Assembly (NCBI GenBank): GCA_019279435.1 | Contig: JAAALK010000082.1 | Span: 81,192,989 to 81,256,988 of the forward strand | Direction: 5' to 3' | DNA: 64,000 nucleotides | Source of the DNA: Zizania palustris | Taxonomy: Eukaryota > Streptophyta > Magnoliopsida > Poales > Poaceae | Part shown: piece after piece, positions 52,613-63,400 of the stretch | Position numbering within the stretch: position 1 is the stretch's first letter | Layout: each line of letters begins with the position of its first letter | Made by a program: the position numbers and the translations under genes | The notes under the pieces: generated by a model | Told to the model about the DNA's origin: nothing | The model's input: only the letters and a program-made list of their open reading frames with translations | Databases searched by the model: none

Positions 52613-54604
52613 TGTTGGACCGGAAAAGGCGACCAGAGGGGGGTGAATGGGATCTTTTAAAATTTCAGGCTAAAAACAGCCTTCTGTTTTAATTCAGTCT
52701 ACTGCGGAAAAGGCTTCGAACACAACCTTCGAAGTTCTGGTTCGGAGGTATTTGACAGCTCTGAACACAGGCTTCACAAGGAGTAAAAGTCCGAAGCCAA
52801 GAAGACTTCGCTCAACACGCAACCCCGAAAAATCTACTTTGCTAAGTCAGTGCAGGCTCCGCACACAGGGTGCTTCGAGCAGGCTTCGCACTTCACCCTT
52901 CGCAAGAGTGGACAACCCTCTGAGGACTTCGACCAAATACTTAGCGACAGCAACTGGTACTGGACTTCGTACTATGAAGGTCTAAACGCACACTTACAGA
53001 CTTCACTAGGGACTTCGACACGGGAAAAGAGTCGGACTTCGATCAGGGCTTCGCTAGTAAACAACGAGGTCTAGCCTCCAGTTACATAGAGCGAACGCAC
53101 CCTGAAAAGCACACTTCGCACAAAACACACTTCGCCTAGACAGGCTTCGGTGCACTACTACTAGCGGGGTATGCAAACAAGCTCAAGAAAAAACTCAACA
53201 CAGAAGCAGGGCTTCGCTGCTTGAACAAGGAACACAATAAATGAACTCTTAGGATGAATACAAAGTGTGGTGGCTAGTACAGGAGCTCAACAGTGAATGC
53301 TCAAAGTGTTAAATGTTACCTACCCAGCCCCCATATTTATAGCCACTATTCACCCAAGTGAATTGACTACTTTACCCCTATGGTTTACATTGGTTTTGTC
53401 TCTACAGAACACAGGGGTACAAAAGGTAGTCAACTTTATTCTGGAGGCTTCTCTGTCATCTTTGCAGAGGGGACAGCGTCAGCTTTTTGCAGAGCAGACA
53501 ATGTCAGCCTTTGCAGACTTTGACTCTTCTGAAGCCCCCCTTCGCACGCGAGGGGTGCGGTAGCTTCGGTGAGAAGCCTTGAGCCTGACGGCCTTCGCTT
53601 CACCGAAGTCAGCCTCCGATACAATGACGGTTTTGAGCCGAAGCCGTCAAAGCCCTTGGGCCTTCGCACCAACACCCTCGGAGTGGACCACCACGGCTTC
53701 GCAGCTTCCCCAGCTCGAACTCCGTCAGTCCGTGTACCGAAGCCATGCATGGCCGAAGTACCTCAAGTCATCCTTACTCCGGAGCTAGCCTCGCTCCGAA
53801 GCCTGCTTCACTCCGAAGCCCCCCTTCGGAGTACCACCCTTCGAAGTCCCTCCTTCGTCCAAGGCCTCCGCATGAAGCATTCCATGAGCACTTCATCGCA
53901 GTGTCTCTCCCCGAGCACACTCCTCGACGAGCCTCACCCGGACCATGCTTTCGATGCACCTCGACTTCTGAGACCTTCGTCGGGTACCTTCGAGTGTCTC
54001 CCTCCGGAGCACACTTCGAACACCTTGCCTCTGCTGAGGACTTGATCCACCATACTCCGAAGTCACTCCTTCTGGAGTACCCTTCGAAGTGCCTCGCCTC
54101 CGAGGACTTTGTCTCGGAGTACCTTCACCCGGAGCCACGCTCCGCACATACTGCCTTCTCTTGGTGCACCTCGACCCGAGGTCCGACCTAGACCCCTTCG
54201 CAACCACCGTGACGGAGCTCCCCGCTCCACTGGCATCAAGCCTCCCGCTTGACCCAGGTTCACCTGCTACGAACCGTCCGTCGCCTCCGAAGTCCCCTGC
54301 GCACCACAAACAAGCAGACAAGTGTATCCAGTACTCCGGAGACCTCTCCGGGTTAGCAACATTCGGCACAGACTCCCGTGTACCACCCAAAGTATCGAGA
54401 CCTTCGGTACAACCCAGTCATCGTGTACTGTCGGACCCCTCCGACAGGCACACTCCGCTGCAACAGCTGCAGCAACCAAAGCCACCGAAGCCTTCGGTGA
54501 AACAGCCTCCGAACACCTTCGGAGGTCCAACCTCCGAACCCCTTCGGAGGTACCCCTTCGAACCAGAGGTTAAACTCTGTCAATCACTCATCACAGAGAA
54601 CTCA
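52613..54604 (-). repeat. 3' LTR of the copia element (1992 bp)
   Basis: Plus-strand start TGTTGGACCGGAAAAGG, end GAGAACTCA. The part from 53678 agrees with 59335-60247 at about 97% by eye. On the minus strand GGCTATAAATATGG (plus 53331-53343) is the TATA box. Very rich in CTTCGG, CCGAAG and CTTCGAAG words; several long Ser/Pro-rich frames here are compositional. Confidence 0.88.
53331..53343 (-). promoter_or_regulatory. TATA box in the copia 3' LTR
   Basis: The minus strand reads CTATAAATATGG. The corresponding part is absent from the truncated 5' LTR, so this promoter would fire into E2 DNA, not into the element. Confidence 0.6.
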
Positions 54605-55507
54605 AAAATTTCTCCCCCTTTGGCAATGCAAGCATCAAGGAGCATGTAAAAGATGCATTGCTTGGAAATGAGCAGAATTGCAAAGACATACAAAGCAAAA
54701 ATATGCCAACAGTAATATCAATGATCATGGGCTCAGCTCAATTTAACATTCTCTAAAAACATGATGACAGCATGTGATTTTATCATTTTGAAATAAAAGC
54801 ATCACCACTTAGTCATGGAAACTAGACAAGTAAAAGCAGGGACTGCGCAAAGCTAGTCAATTTCTACTCTAGAGAGACAAGTCCAGTTCAAATGGAGCAA
54901 TGAAAGCAAACTTGATGATCAATGAATTTTGTTGTTCTTTTCTTAATGCCAGGGGTTATTTGTTTGTCCACCTTATACTTTCCAATCAAGCCAAGCCTAG
55001 GCATGAAAGCCATCAGAAGCTTAAGGCAATGATTTTGGCAGACACTACACTATTCCAGTTCAGACCAATGTGCAATAGTAAGCAGTCTAGAATAGAGTAG
55101 TGCGACAAACAAACCCACCTGGATCTTTTTACTTTGAAGCATGCAAATCATGGATTTTGGAATTGTGATTAAGTGAACAAATTGTTTAGCACTTTATGAA
55201 TATCCATGAATATGTAGAACAATTTTTCAAGTTGCAATGTTTAGCATCCAAAGAAAAGTGTCTTGCTATCAAGCAGATAAAAGATAGCTAAGGCAGTCCT
55301 GCCTATACATGCTAGATACAAGATTGAGCAGTGAGCATGATTTGAGTTTGGAAAGAAAACATCATGCACATTAATGTTTCAGATAAATTAAAAAGAGTTG
55401 AGCTGTCATGATTTCATGAATTAAAATTAGGCATATAAGTGCAACAGATGTAAATGCAATTTCAACACACAGTTAGCATATGCACACCAATCTAAATCTG
55501 CTCCCCC
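54605..55507 (-). other. Polypurine tract and 3' noncoding region of the copia element
   Basis: The minus strand AAAGGGGGAGAAATTTT ends at 54605, right before the 3' LTR: a good polypurine tract. The 900 bases up to the pol stop (55508) have no credible ORF, so no env-like gene is seen, although some members of this lineage carry one. Confidence 0.7.
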
Positions 55508-57826
55508 TCACAAAATGCCGTAAGGGTGACAAATACCAAGTTCCCCACGCAAGTAGGCAAATCGAGAAGCATCGAGGGGTTTTGTGAAAATATCAGCTAG
55601 CTGGTGTTGGGTATCAACATATTGAAGTTCAATATCACCCTTCTCATTATGATCTCTGAGAAAATGATATCGCACATCAATGTGTTTGGTTCTGGAGTGC
55701 TGAACCGGGTTGTTTGCAATACAAATAGCACTAGTGTTATCACAGAAAAGTGGAACACTCTTATAATCTAACCTGAAATCCCGCAAAGTGGAAACCATCC
55801 ACAAAATCTTAGAGCAACAGCTAGCTGCAGCAACATATTCGGCCTCAGCCGTCAATTGTGCAACACTAGACTATTTGCGGGAAGACCAGCAAACCAGAGA
55901 AGTACCCAGAAAATGACAAGTACCAGAGGTACTCTTCCTATCAATCCTACACCCAGCAAAATCCGCATCGGAATAACCTCGAAGACATAAAGAGGAAGAT
56001 GTTGAATACCATATGCCGAATTCAAGAGTATGTTTGAGATACCTTAGAATGCGCTTTACCGCTTGGCGGTGTGAAGCTCGTGGTGAAGCCTGAAAACGAG
56101 CGCACAGACACACTGCGAAGTGTATGTCTGGCCTCGTAGCAGTCAAGTAGAGGAGGGAGATGATCATGCTTCGGAACTCCTTCTGATCTATGGCTTCTCC
56201 ATCTTCGTCAGGATCCAATGCTACAGATATAGCCATTGGAGTGGCGAGAGGCTTCGCATCGGCCATGTCGAATTTCTTGAGTAGGTCCTTGGTGTACTTC
56301 GTCTGGTGGACGAAGGTACCTTGTTTGCTTTGCTTGATTTGCAATACAAGGAAAAATGTAAGTTCGCCCATCATGGACATCTCGAACTCCCTGCTCATGG
56401 TATCTGCAAACTCGGCAACCAAAGCATGAGAAGAGCCACCAAAGATGATATCATCCACATAAATCTGAACAAGGAGGAAATCTTTGCCTTGCTTGAGAGT
56501 GAACAGGGTTTTATCAACAGAGCCCATCAAATACCCCCGCTCAAGCAGAAAAGACTTAAGTCTGTCATACCAAGCCCGAGGGGCCTGCTTGAGTCCATAA
56601 AGAGCCTTATGAAGTTTAAGGACTTTATGTGGGTACTTGGGGTTTTCAAAACCAGGGGGTTGTTTTACATAAACATCTTCGCCTATGAAGCCATTAAGAA
56701 AAGCACTTTTGACATCCATTTGATAGAGTTTGAATCCCCGAGATGTCGCAAAGGCAAGCAAAATCCTAATGGCCTCAAGGCGAGCAACAGGTGCAAAAGT
56801 TTCAGTAAAATCAATCCCTTCTAGTTGAGAATAACCCTGAGCTACGAGTCTAGCCTTGTTTCTAACTATAGTCCCATCCTCTCCTTGTTTATTTTTGAAA
56901 ATCCATTTTGTTCCAATGAAATGAACATTTGGTGGAGGATCAACTAATGACCAGACTTGGTTTCTCTCAAAATTTTCAAGTTCTTCATGCATGGCATTGA
57001 TCCAACTAGAATCAGAAAGTGCATGACTAACATCTAAGGGCTCGAAAGAAGCAACAAAAGCGGAATCAATGAAATGAGCATGAGAGCATGTTACCCTTTG
57101 ATCAAGCTCACCAATGATCTGCTCGGGAGGGTGCATCCTTTGAACATGATGTGGAGCCTCGCGGCGGGATGCAGTCTCCCCCTCAACTTGTGCGTTGGAG
57201 TGGTCCAAGATGACCGATGTCGAGGTATTTGCTTCGGGACCTTGTGTCGAAGTGGTTGAAGCGGGGTCAGCTTCGGGGGTTGATGTCGAGGGTAGTAGTG
57301 GTTCATCCTCGAAATCTCCGGGATCTTCTTCTTCGAAGATGGTCTGTTCCATGTCGTGTTCATTTGCCTGTTCAAGAGTAGAACTAACAGAGGGGGTTGA
57401 TTCATCAAAAGTCACATCACATGACTCGATGACTGTGTTAGTTTTCAAATTATAAACACGATAAGAATGACCATGAGTAGTGTAACCCAAAAAGATCCCG
57501 TTAGAAGAACGCGACTCAAATTTATCCAAATTACCACGTTTTAGGATAAAGCAACGACAGCCAAAAACTCGAAGATGAGTGACCTGGGGCTGTCTCCCAA
57601 AACGTAGCTCATAAGATGTCAAGTTTAAAATTGAGCGCAAGAATATTCGGTTTGAGATGTAACATGCAATGTTCATGGCCTCAGCCCAGAATTTCCTAGG
57701 AGTCCTGTGCTCGTCGAGCATCGTCCTAGCCATCTCAACCAAAGTGCGGTTCTTTCTCTCAACAACACCGTTCTGTTGAGGACCCGCGGAGCAGAGAATT
57801 GATGTTCTATGCCATGCTCCATGCAA
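55508..57826 (-). pseudogene. Integrase C-terminus, RT and RNase H of the copia element
   Basis: Minus-strand frame from 57826: QQNGVVERKNRTLVEMAR (integrase Glu), FGCRCFILKRGNLDKF, GIFLGYTTHGHSYRV; RT with WIFKNKQGEDG, ARLVAQGYSQLEGIDF, YQMDVKSAFLNGF (Asp), ALYGLKQAPRAWYDR and LVQIYVDDIIFG (YVDD box); RNase H with GYSDADFAGCRIDRKSTSG, a TAG at 55871-55873 (in place of a Gln-type codon before SSVAQ), then TAEAEYVAAASC, LFCDNTSAICIA and HIDVRYHFLRD. Apart from the stop, RT and RNase H look intact. Confidence 0.93.
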
Positions 57827-59334
57827 AAGTCAACAAAGAGACTATTCTTGAACTCAGTGCCATTATCACTTCGAATGAATTTTAATGCACCAGGGAGTTC
57901 AGTGAAAAGTCTCAAAGCCAAGCTCCGAAAGTGTGAAAACACTTCATCCTTGCTGGCAAGAAAGAAGACCCTAGAGTAGCGAGAGAAATCATCGACTATA
58001 ACAAGCACATACCACTTGCCGCCTAAAGAACTAACCCGAGAAGGACCTACAGTGTCCATGTGGAGAAGTTCTTCGGGTTGTTCAGTCATCACAGTGGTGA
58101 CTGGCGAATGCGAAGCGACAATCATCTTTCCATGTTGACAAGGAGCGCAAACTAAATTCTTCAAAAACTTGAGCTTGGGCAATCCTAGGATCAGACCTAG
58201 GGCACTCAGACGAGCGAGCAACTCAAAGCTCATATGCCCTAGTCTCCTATGCCACTTCCAAAGCTCAGAAGTAGAATGTGCAACAAGACAATGAGAAGAA
58301 GTGTCGATGTCGCTGAGAGCAGCAACAAATGCTCTGGAAGTGGCTTTGGCTACTCTCTTAGCCACCTTGCCGCGCTTGCCCTTCACAAAAGGCTTCCTCT
58401 CCTTTTTGTGGTATTTAGGGCGCTCACTCTCATCTCTCTTTTTGAGCTTAGGGCAGATGGCCTTGATATGAGAAGTGTCGCCACATTCAAAGCAACCACT
58501 AAAACCACTTCTCCTCTGATCCCGTCTCTCATGATGAAAACGGGTGAACCTTCTGGCAATGAGAGCAAGCTCATCATCATCCAGAGTGTCCACCTGCTCC
58601 TTAGTGACGGAGACCAGGGAGGACAAAGCAAAACCATCTGCAAGAACACAAGTACCAGATGTGCTTGGTTCTGCAGCGGTGCCACGGCTAGTGCTAGAAA
58701 TCAATGCCAATGGTTGTGGCAAGGAGTTTCTGTGCACTGCAAGAGATGCCTTGGCAATCTCTGTGGACTTCAGCTTGCTGAAGAGCTCATCACAGGTCAA
58801 TGTGTCATAACCTGCGGACTCCTCAATGCTGGATATCTTCACTTCCCATATGCTATGATCAAGAGCATAGAGAAGCTTGATAGCCCTATCATGATCACTG
58901 TAAGCAAGCGACCCGTTAGACCGCAAGTTACTCACTATCGCATCAAAGCGAGAAAACATGGCATCTATAGATTCACCAGGTGCCTGCACAAACAGCTGAT
59001 ACTATTGATTGTATGTGCTTTGGCGCCTGGCCTTGATCTGTGTAGAGCCCTCATGAAAAATAGTGAGAGTGGTCCAAATTTCCCTAGCAGTCCTAAGGTG
59101 CTGCACCCTATCAAACTCACTCCGGCTCAAACCAATGAACAGTATATTCCTAGCCTTGGAGTTGGCATTATACTGATCTTTCTCTGTTTGAGAGGTGTGA
59201 GTCTCAGGGATGGAGTATTGTGAGCCCACAATCTCCCAAATTGCATTTCCTTGGCTTAGCAAGTAAGCCTCCAAGCGCACCTTCCAGTATGCAAAATCAG
59301 TCCCACCGAACAGAGGAATTTTACTACCCTCGGA
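57673..59334 (-). pseudogene. Gag and integrase N-terminus of the copia element; protease missing
   Basis: The frame starts within gag just inside the truncated LTR (SKIPLFGGTDFAYWKVRLEA), has TAG at 59002-59004, then runs 58989-57673. Gag: FSRFDAIVSNLRS, IEESAGYDTLTCDELF; zinc knuckle CFECGDTSHIKAICP. Then, where protease (D-S-G type site) should be, the frame passes straight from FVAALSDIDTSS to the integrase zinc region LWKWHRRLGHMSF...CAPCQHGK. Core: LHMDTVGPSRV, YVLVIVDDFSRYS, FIRSDNGTEFKNS. A one-base shift near 57780 separates it from the downstream frame. Confidence 0.9.
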
Positions 59335-60275
59335 GTGGACCACCACGGCTTCGCAGCTTCCCCAACTCGAACTCCGTCAGTCCGTGTACCGAAGCCATGC
59401 ATGGCCGAAGTACCTCAAGTCATCCTCACTCCGGAGCTAGCCTCGCTCCGAAGCCTGCTTCACTCAAAAGCCCCCCTTCAAAGTACCACCCTTCGAAGTC
59501 CCTCCTTCGTCCAAGACCTCCGCATGAAGCATTCCATGAGCACTTCGTCGCAGTGTCTCTCCCCAAGCACACTCCTCGACGAGCCTCACCCGGACCATGC
59601 CTTCGATGCACCTCAACTTCTGAGACCTTCGTCGGGTACCTTCGAGTGTCTCCCTCCAGAGCACACTTCGAACACCTTGCCTCTGCTGAGGACTTGATCC
59701 ACCATACTCCGAAGTCACTCCTTCTGGAGTACCCTTCGAAGTGCCTCGCCTCCGAGGACTTTGTCTCGGAGTACCTTCACCCGGAGCCACGGTCCACACT
59801 TACTGCCTTCTCTTGGTGCACCTCGACTCGAGGTCCGACCTAGACCCCTTCGCAGCCACCGTGACGGAGCTCCCCGCTCCACTGGCATCAAGCCTCCCGC
59901 TTGACCCAGGTTCACCTGCTACAAACCGTCCGTCGCCTCTGAAGTCCCCTGCACACCACAGACAAACAGACAAGTGTATCCAGTACTCCGGAGACCTCTC
60001 CGGGTTAGCAACCTTCGGCACACACTCTGGTGTACCACCCAAAGTACCGAGTCCTTCGGTACAACCCAGTCATCGTGTACTGTCGGACCCCTCCGACAGG
60101 CACACTCCGCTGCAACAGCTGCAGCAACCAAAGCCACCGAAGCCTTCGGTGAAACAGCCTCCAAACACCTTCGGAGGTCCAACCTCCGAACTCCTTCGGA
60201 GGTACCCCTTCGAACCAGAGGTTAAACTCTATCAATCACTCATCACAGACTCCGAAACCAACCCTTGGTTTCTCA
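59335..60275 (-). repeat. Truncated 5' LTR of the copia element (941 bp)
   Basis: It agrees with 53682-54604 of the 3' LTR, but the inner 1.07 kb (with TATA box, R and U5), the PBS and probably the gag start are deleted; the cut end is joined to gag coding sequence at 59334/59335. The outer end has about 20 bases more than the other LTR (AAACCAAGGGTTGGTTTCGG on the minus strand, a short inverted repeat). Confidence 0.85.
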
Positions 60276-60280
60276 ATATG
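60276..60280 (+). repeat. Target site duplication ATATG, right copy
   Basis: It directly follows the LTR end CTCA at 60275; identical to 52608-52612. Confidence 0.9.
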
Positions 60281-60720
60281 AGTTGGTATATGGACAAGAA
60301 GTCGTTCTGCCCGTGGAGGTAGATCTTGGCTCCTTAAGAGTGTTAAAGAAAGATGGCTTATCGGTCAGCGAGTATGAGACTCTTTTGAAGGATAATCTAG
60401 AGGAAGTGACTGATAAGAGACTAAGGGCTTTAGAAGCCATAGAAGTAGACAAGAAGAGAGTAGCTAAAGCCTACAATAAGAAGGTTAAACCAAAATCGTT
60501 TCAAGTAGGAGATTTGGTTTGGAAGATGATTTTACCCTCAGGCACGAAGAGTCCCAGATTTGGTAAATGGTCACCTAGTTGGGAAGGTCCTTTTAAGGTA
60601 GCCGAAATCGCTCCCGGCAATGCATACGTGTTGGAATCTCTGCAAGGAGAGCGGTTTCGAAGTGCTTTGAATGGTAGGTACTTGAAAAGGTATTTCCCAA
60701 GTGTGTGGCAAACAGCGTAA
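60281..60720 (+). pseudogene. Integrase C-terminal part of E2, after the copia insertion
   Basis: Segments YGQEVVLPVEVDLGS, LRALEAIEVDKKRV, KPKSFQVGDLVW, FGKWSPSWEGPFKVAEI and YLKRYFPSVWQ; natural-looking stop TAA at 60718-60720. The phase matches the left part across the insertion and one target copy. The tail carries the usual integrase C-terminal SH3-like GDLVW/GPFKV signature; no chromodomain is seen, as usual for Tat. Confidence 0.9.
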
Positions 60721-60790
60721 AGGGTGTCGAAAAGCCGATATGGACAGTATCGTCTTCAGCTCGTTGTGGTTTTAGTTCACTCAGTTCACT

Positions 60791-60806
60791 AAAAGGCAGG
60801 GGGGCA
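60791..60806 (+). promoter_or_regulatory. Polypurine tract of E2
   Basis: AAAAGGCAGGGGGGCA lies two bases before the 3' LTR start TGTTAATAG (60809). The same tract is in E2b at 14187-14201. Confidence 0.8.
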
Positions 60807-60808
60807 TG

Positions 60809-62094
60809 TGTTAATAGAAAAAATGGCATTAATGGCCGAGATTGTCAAAAAATCAATTTTGGTAATTTGGGCCAAAAATACACATGTCTGGGGTCAGGCC
60901 GAAGCCCTATAGGACCAAAGGTCCATTGGGCTGTGTGCTCCGAAAGCCTCTGGACAGCCCACGACCTTCAGCCAGGAAGCCTTCGGAGGCCCATGCCACC
61001 GAAGCTTCGGCCCGAGGAGCAGGCCTCGATGGGCCTGGCCGAAGCCCACTTCGGCAGAGATAGAGTTGTATACAATTTCGGCTAAGTTTTTTATCTCCAT
61101 CTGGTTGAATTAATAACAGATTAGATCAGAGATTAAGCCCCTATAAATAGAGAGGCGAGGTCAGCGTAGAGGCCCCCCAACACAAATCAAACTCAAAGCC
61201 CTAGCTTTGATCGCATTTACTTTACCTTTACTTTTCTGTACCTCTTCGTGGGTTTGCCTGGAAGCCCTCCGCCGGCCACTTCGGAATAGTGGTAACCCTT
61301 GTTACTTCGCTTGTGAAGTATCCGTTAATCTACGTAATAGATTGCTATCGCCTTGTTACTTCTCCTGTGAAGTATCCGCTAATCTGCGTAACAGATTGCT
61401 ACCTTCGCTACTAGTGCAACACTTAGCAGAATTCGGTCCTCAGGCCGAATTGGTACTTCGAATCCTCTCTGTTGCAGGTTTCTGAGTTCAGAGTTATTTC
61501 GTCGGAGGCTTCCAGAGCTAAGAGATTGGTTTCAGAGGTCGCTGGAACACCCTTCGGTGAGACTACGGGCTTCGACAACAGGCTTCGCCAGCACACTTCG
61601 TCACAACAGGCTTCGCCACGATCGTACCCCTCTTTGGACAAAGTTACGCCCGCGCGCGTCCCTCGCGTCATTATTCTGTAATTTGCCGTATCGGAGACCT
61701 CACGCCGAACCCCGCTGTTCGGAGGTAATCGTCGCGTCCACATCCGTTCGGGGTTCATCTTCGGCCGGATCAGTCCGAATGCCGAAGTCACCCTTCGGTG
61801 GGATACTTCGCACCAGACGCCGGAGGTATACTTCGGCGACCCCTTCGTACCAGGCTTCGCAGCAGACAGGCTCTGACTGGTTTGCTGGTTTTATTCTGTT
61901 TAATATATTTCTTTCGGCTAATTGGATTATTTTGCGTGATCTGATTGCCTGGCAACTCCACCTCCCTTATCACGACTAAGGGTAGTCGGAACGCGACGTC
62001 GGTGCTGCGTCACGCTTAGTCTTGTTCCTAAGTATCTGCGCACTTTTTGATCGTCGAACTCACCCAAGTGCGGGGGCACGTTTTTCTGTCAATA
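60809..62094 (+). repeat. 3' LTR of E2 (1286 bp), uninterrupted
   Basis: It starts TGTTAATAGAAAAAATGG and ends TTTTTCTGTCAATA, with a mutated CA end, followed by the target copy GGGAT. TATA box TATAAATAG at 61142-61150. It is the only complete E2 LTR in the window and shows what the 5' LTR lost at the E3 junction (about 61530-61790). Confidence 0.92.
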
Positions 62095-62099
62095 GGGAT
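62095..62099 (+). repeat. Target site duplication GGGAT, right copy
   Basis: It matches 40083-40087; after it the spacer of element D resumes (ATATTTGAAGAGTAAAC, as in element B around 6540 on the other strand). Confidence 0.85.
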
Positions 62100-62161
62100 A
62101 TTTGAAGAGTAAACAAAATTCGAACCTCCATCTTTATTTAGAAAGGTACTTTTACAATTGA

Positions 62162-63400
62162 TTACATGGAGCCCCTAAGCGTAGTAACGCTTAAGTGCTC
62201 CGCATGCCATACATGCTTCAACTCTTCCCCTTCTAAATTAGCTAATTTAAATGAATCGGGGCACCCTGAGCTTAGGATAATATATGGTCCTTCCCATTTA
62301 TTTCCTAGCTTCCCCGGAGCTATTACACTTCGCAATACCAAAAGACATGGTTTAAGCTCGCTCAATTTTATCTTCGGGTCATACCATGTCTTTGTTTGGT
62401 CTTGGTACTTCATCAGATTGACGACAGCTCGAAGCCTTGTTTCTTCTGATAAGTTCAACGAAGTGCTTCTCTCGTCTTCATTTCTAGGTTCTACTACGCG
62501 AAGGGATCCACCCTTGAGCTCCGTAGGAGTCATGTCCTCATCTCCGAATAGCAGCCTAAATGGGGTGAAGCCTGTGGACCTGTCTTGCGTGGTCCGAATG
62601 GACCATAGAATCTTAGGAAGTTCTTTGGTCCACAGCCCTTTGGCCAGCCCGACAATCCTTCGATTTAGACCGGAGAGAATATTTCCATTAGCTCGCTCGA
62701 CGGCTCCGTTGGATTGTGGATGGCGAACTGCTGCGAAGCATAACTTGATGCCTAGTTCTTCACAAAATTCTTTAAAGGGCTCGGCTTCGAACTGGGTTCC
62801 ATTATCTACAGTTAGCTCCCTTGGCACTCCGAACCTGCATATGATATTTTGCTAGAAGAATTTTGTACATTCCTTGAAGTGATAGCAGTTAGAGGTTCAG
62901 CTTCAACCCATTTAGAAAAATACTCAATTGCTACCACTGCAAACTTCAAGCTGCCTTTTTCCATTGGAAAGGGCCGATGAGATCCATTCCCCATCATGCC
63001 ATTGGCCACACTGGGGCAATAACTTGAAGTGGTACTGGTGGACGGTGGCTCCGTCTACCCATCCACTTGCATCCTTGACAGATTCGAACCAATTCCTCCG
63101 CATCTCTTACAATTGTTGGCCAGTAGAGCCCCTGCCGAAGTGTCTTTCCAGCTAGAGCACGGGGGGCAGGTGGCTTCCACATAAACCTTCGTGAATGTCC
63201 CGAAGTATATCTTGGCCTTTCGGTTGTGAGATGCACCGGAGTGAGGGAGAACAGACTCCGGCTTTGTATAATATCCCATTGACAAGCTCATAATTTTGAG
63301 CCCTTGCTTGCAACCTTCGGAAATCCAGACATTTTGACAAGATTGTGCTATTTTGCAAGACATCCATTATCGGGGCCCGCCAGTCCGTAGCTAGGATGCA
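62162..63400 (-). pseudogene. Integrase of element D
   Basis: A minus-strand frame (62827-62162) holds TVDNGTQFEAEPF (second Asp), HPQSNGAVERANG (catalytic Glu intact), SIRTTQDRSTGFTPF, TWYDPKI and KWEGPYIIL. Upstream, 63009-62812 has KGSLKFAVVAIEYFSKWVEAEPL in another frame, and 63236-62994 the zinc region with LVRICQGCKW; HEGLCGSHLPP is in a third. At least two frameshifts and a changed first-Asp segment (NGMMGNGSHRPFP, where others have WGMDLIGPFP) inactivate it. Confidence 0.85.

Larger units (their letters stand above)
52613..60275 (-). mobile_element. Ty1/copia retrotransposon (SIRE/Maximus-like), no protease
   Basis: Minus-strand element of 7663 bp: truncated 5' LTR (60275-59335), gag with zinc knuckle, integrase, RT and RNase H (59334-55508), noncoding 3' region, polypurine tract, 3' LTR (54604-52613), flanked by ATATG. 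The integrase-before-RT order defines copia. Long LTR (about 2 kb) and pol sequence suggest the SIRE/Maximus lineage. Two stops, one frameshift, an in-frame loss of protease and a 5' LTR lacking its TATA box make it immobile. Confidence 0.9.
40088..62094 (+). mobile_element. E2: Tat-lineage gypsy element with nested E3 and copia insertions
   Basis: Order: 5' LTR (40088-40808 plus 45226-45529, split by E3 fragment), PBS, gag (45568-47110), spacer with 36-bp repeats, protease, RT, two RNase H, integrase (split by the copia element at 52612/60281), polypurine tract, 3' LTR (60809-62094). The 5-bp duplication GGGAT flanks it. By eye the LTRs agree at roughly 94% over the first 350 bases. Without the insertions it would be near 10 kb. 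RT to integrase is one frame broken only by stops. Confidence 0.92.

Noticed and set aside
53569..54649. Long overlapping Ser/Pro-rich reading frames in the copia LTR, also at 59220-60322 and on the opposite strand
   Set aside because: They occur in several frames at once and arise from the CTTCGG/CTCCGAAG-rich composition, which lacks stop trinucleotides. No domain, no start context, and LTR location.
54605..55507. env-like gene of a SIRE-type element
   Set aside because: No frame of useful length on the minus strand between pol and the 3' LTR.
56190..56824. Plus-strand frames of 79 and 172 codons
   Set aside because: They are shadows of the copia RT on the minus strand.
58249..59223. 324-codon plus-strand frame
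   Set aside because: It is antisense to the copia gag-integrase frame, which has clear CCHC and integrase motifs; the plus-strand product matches nothing.
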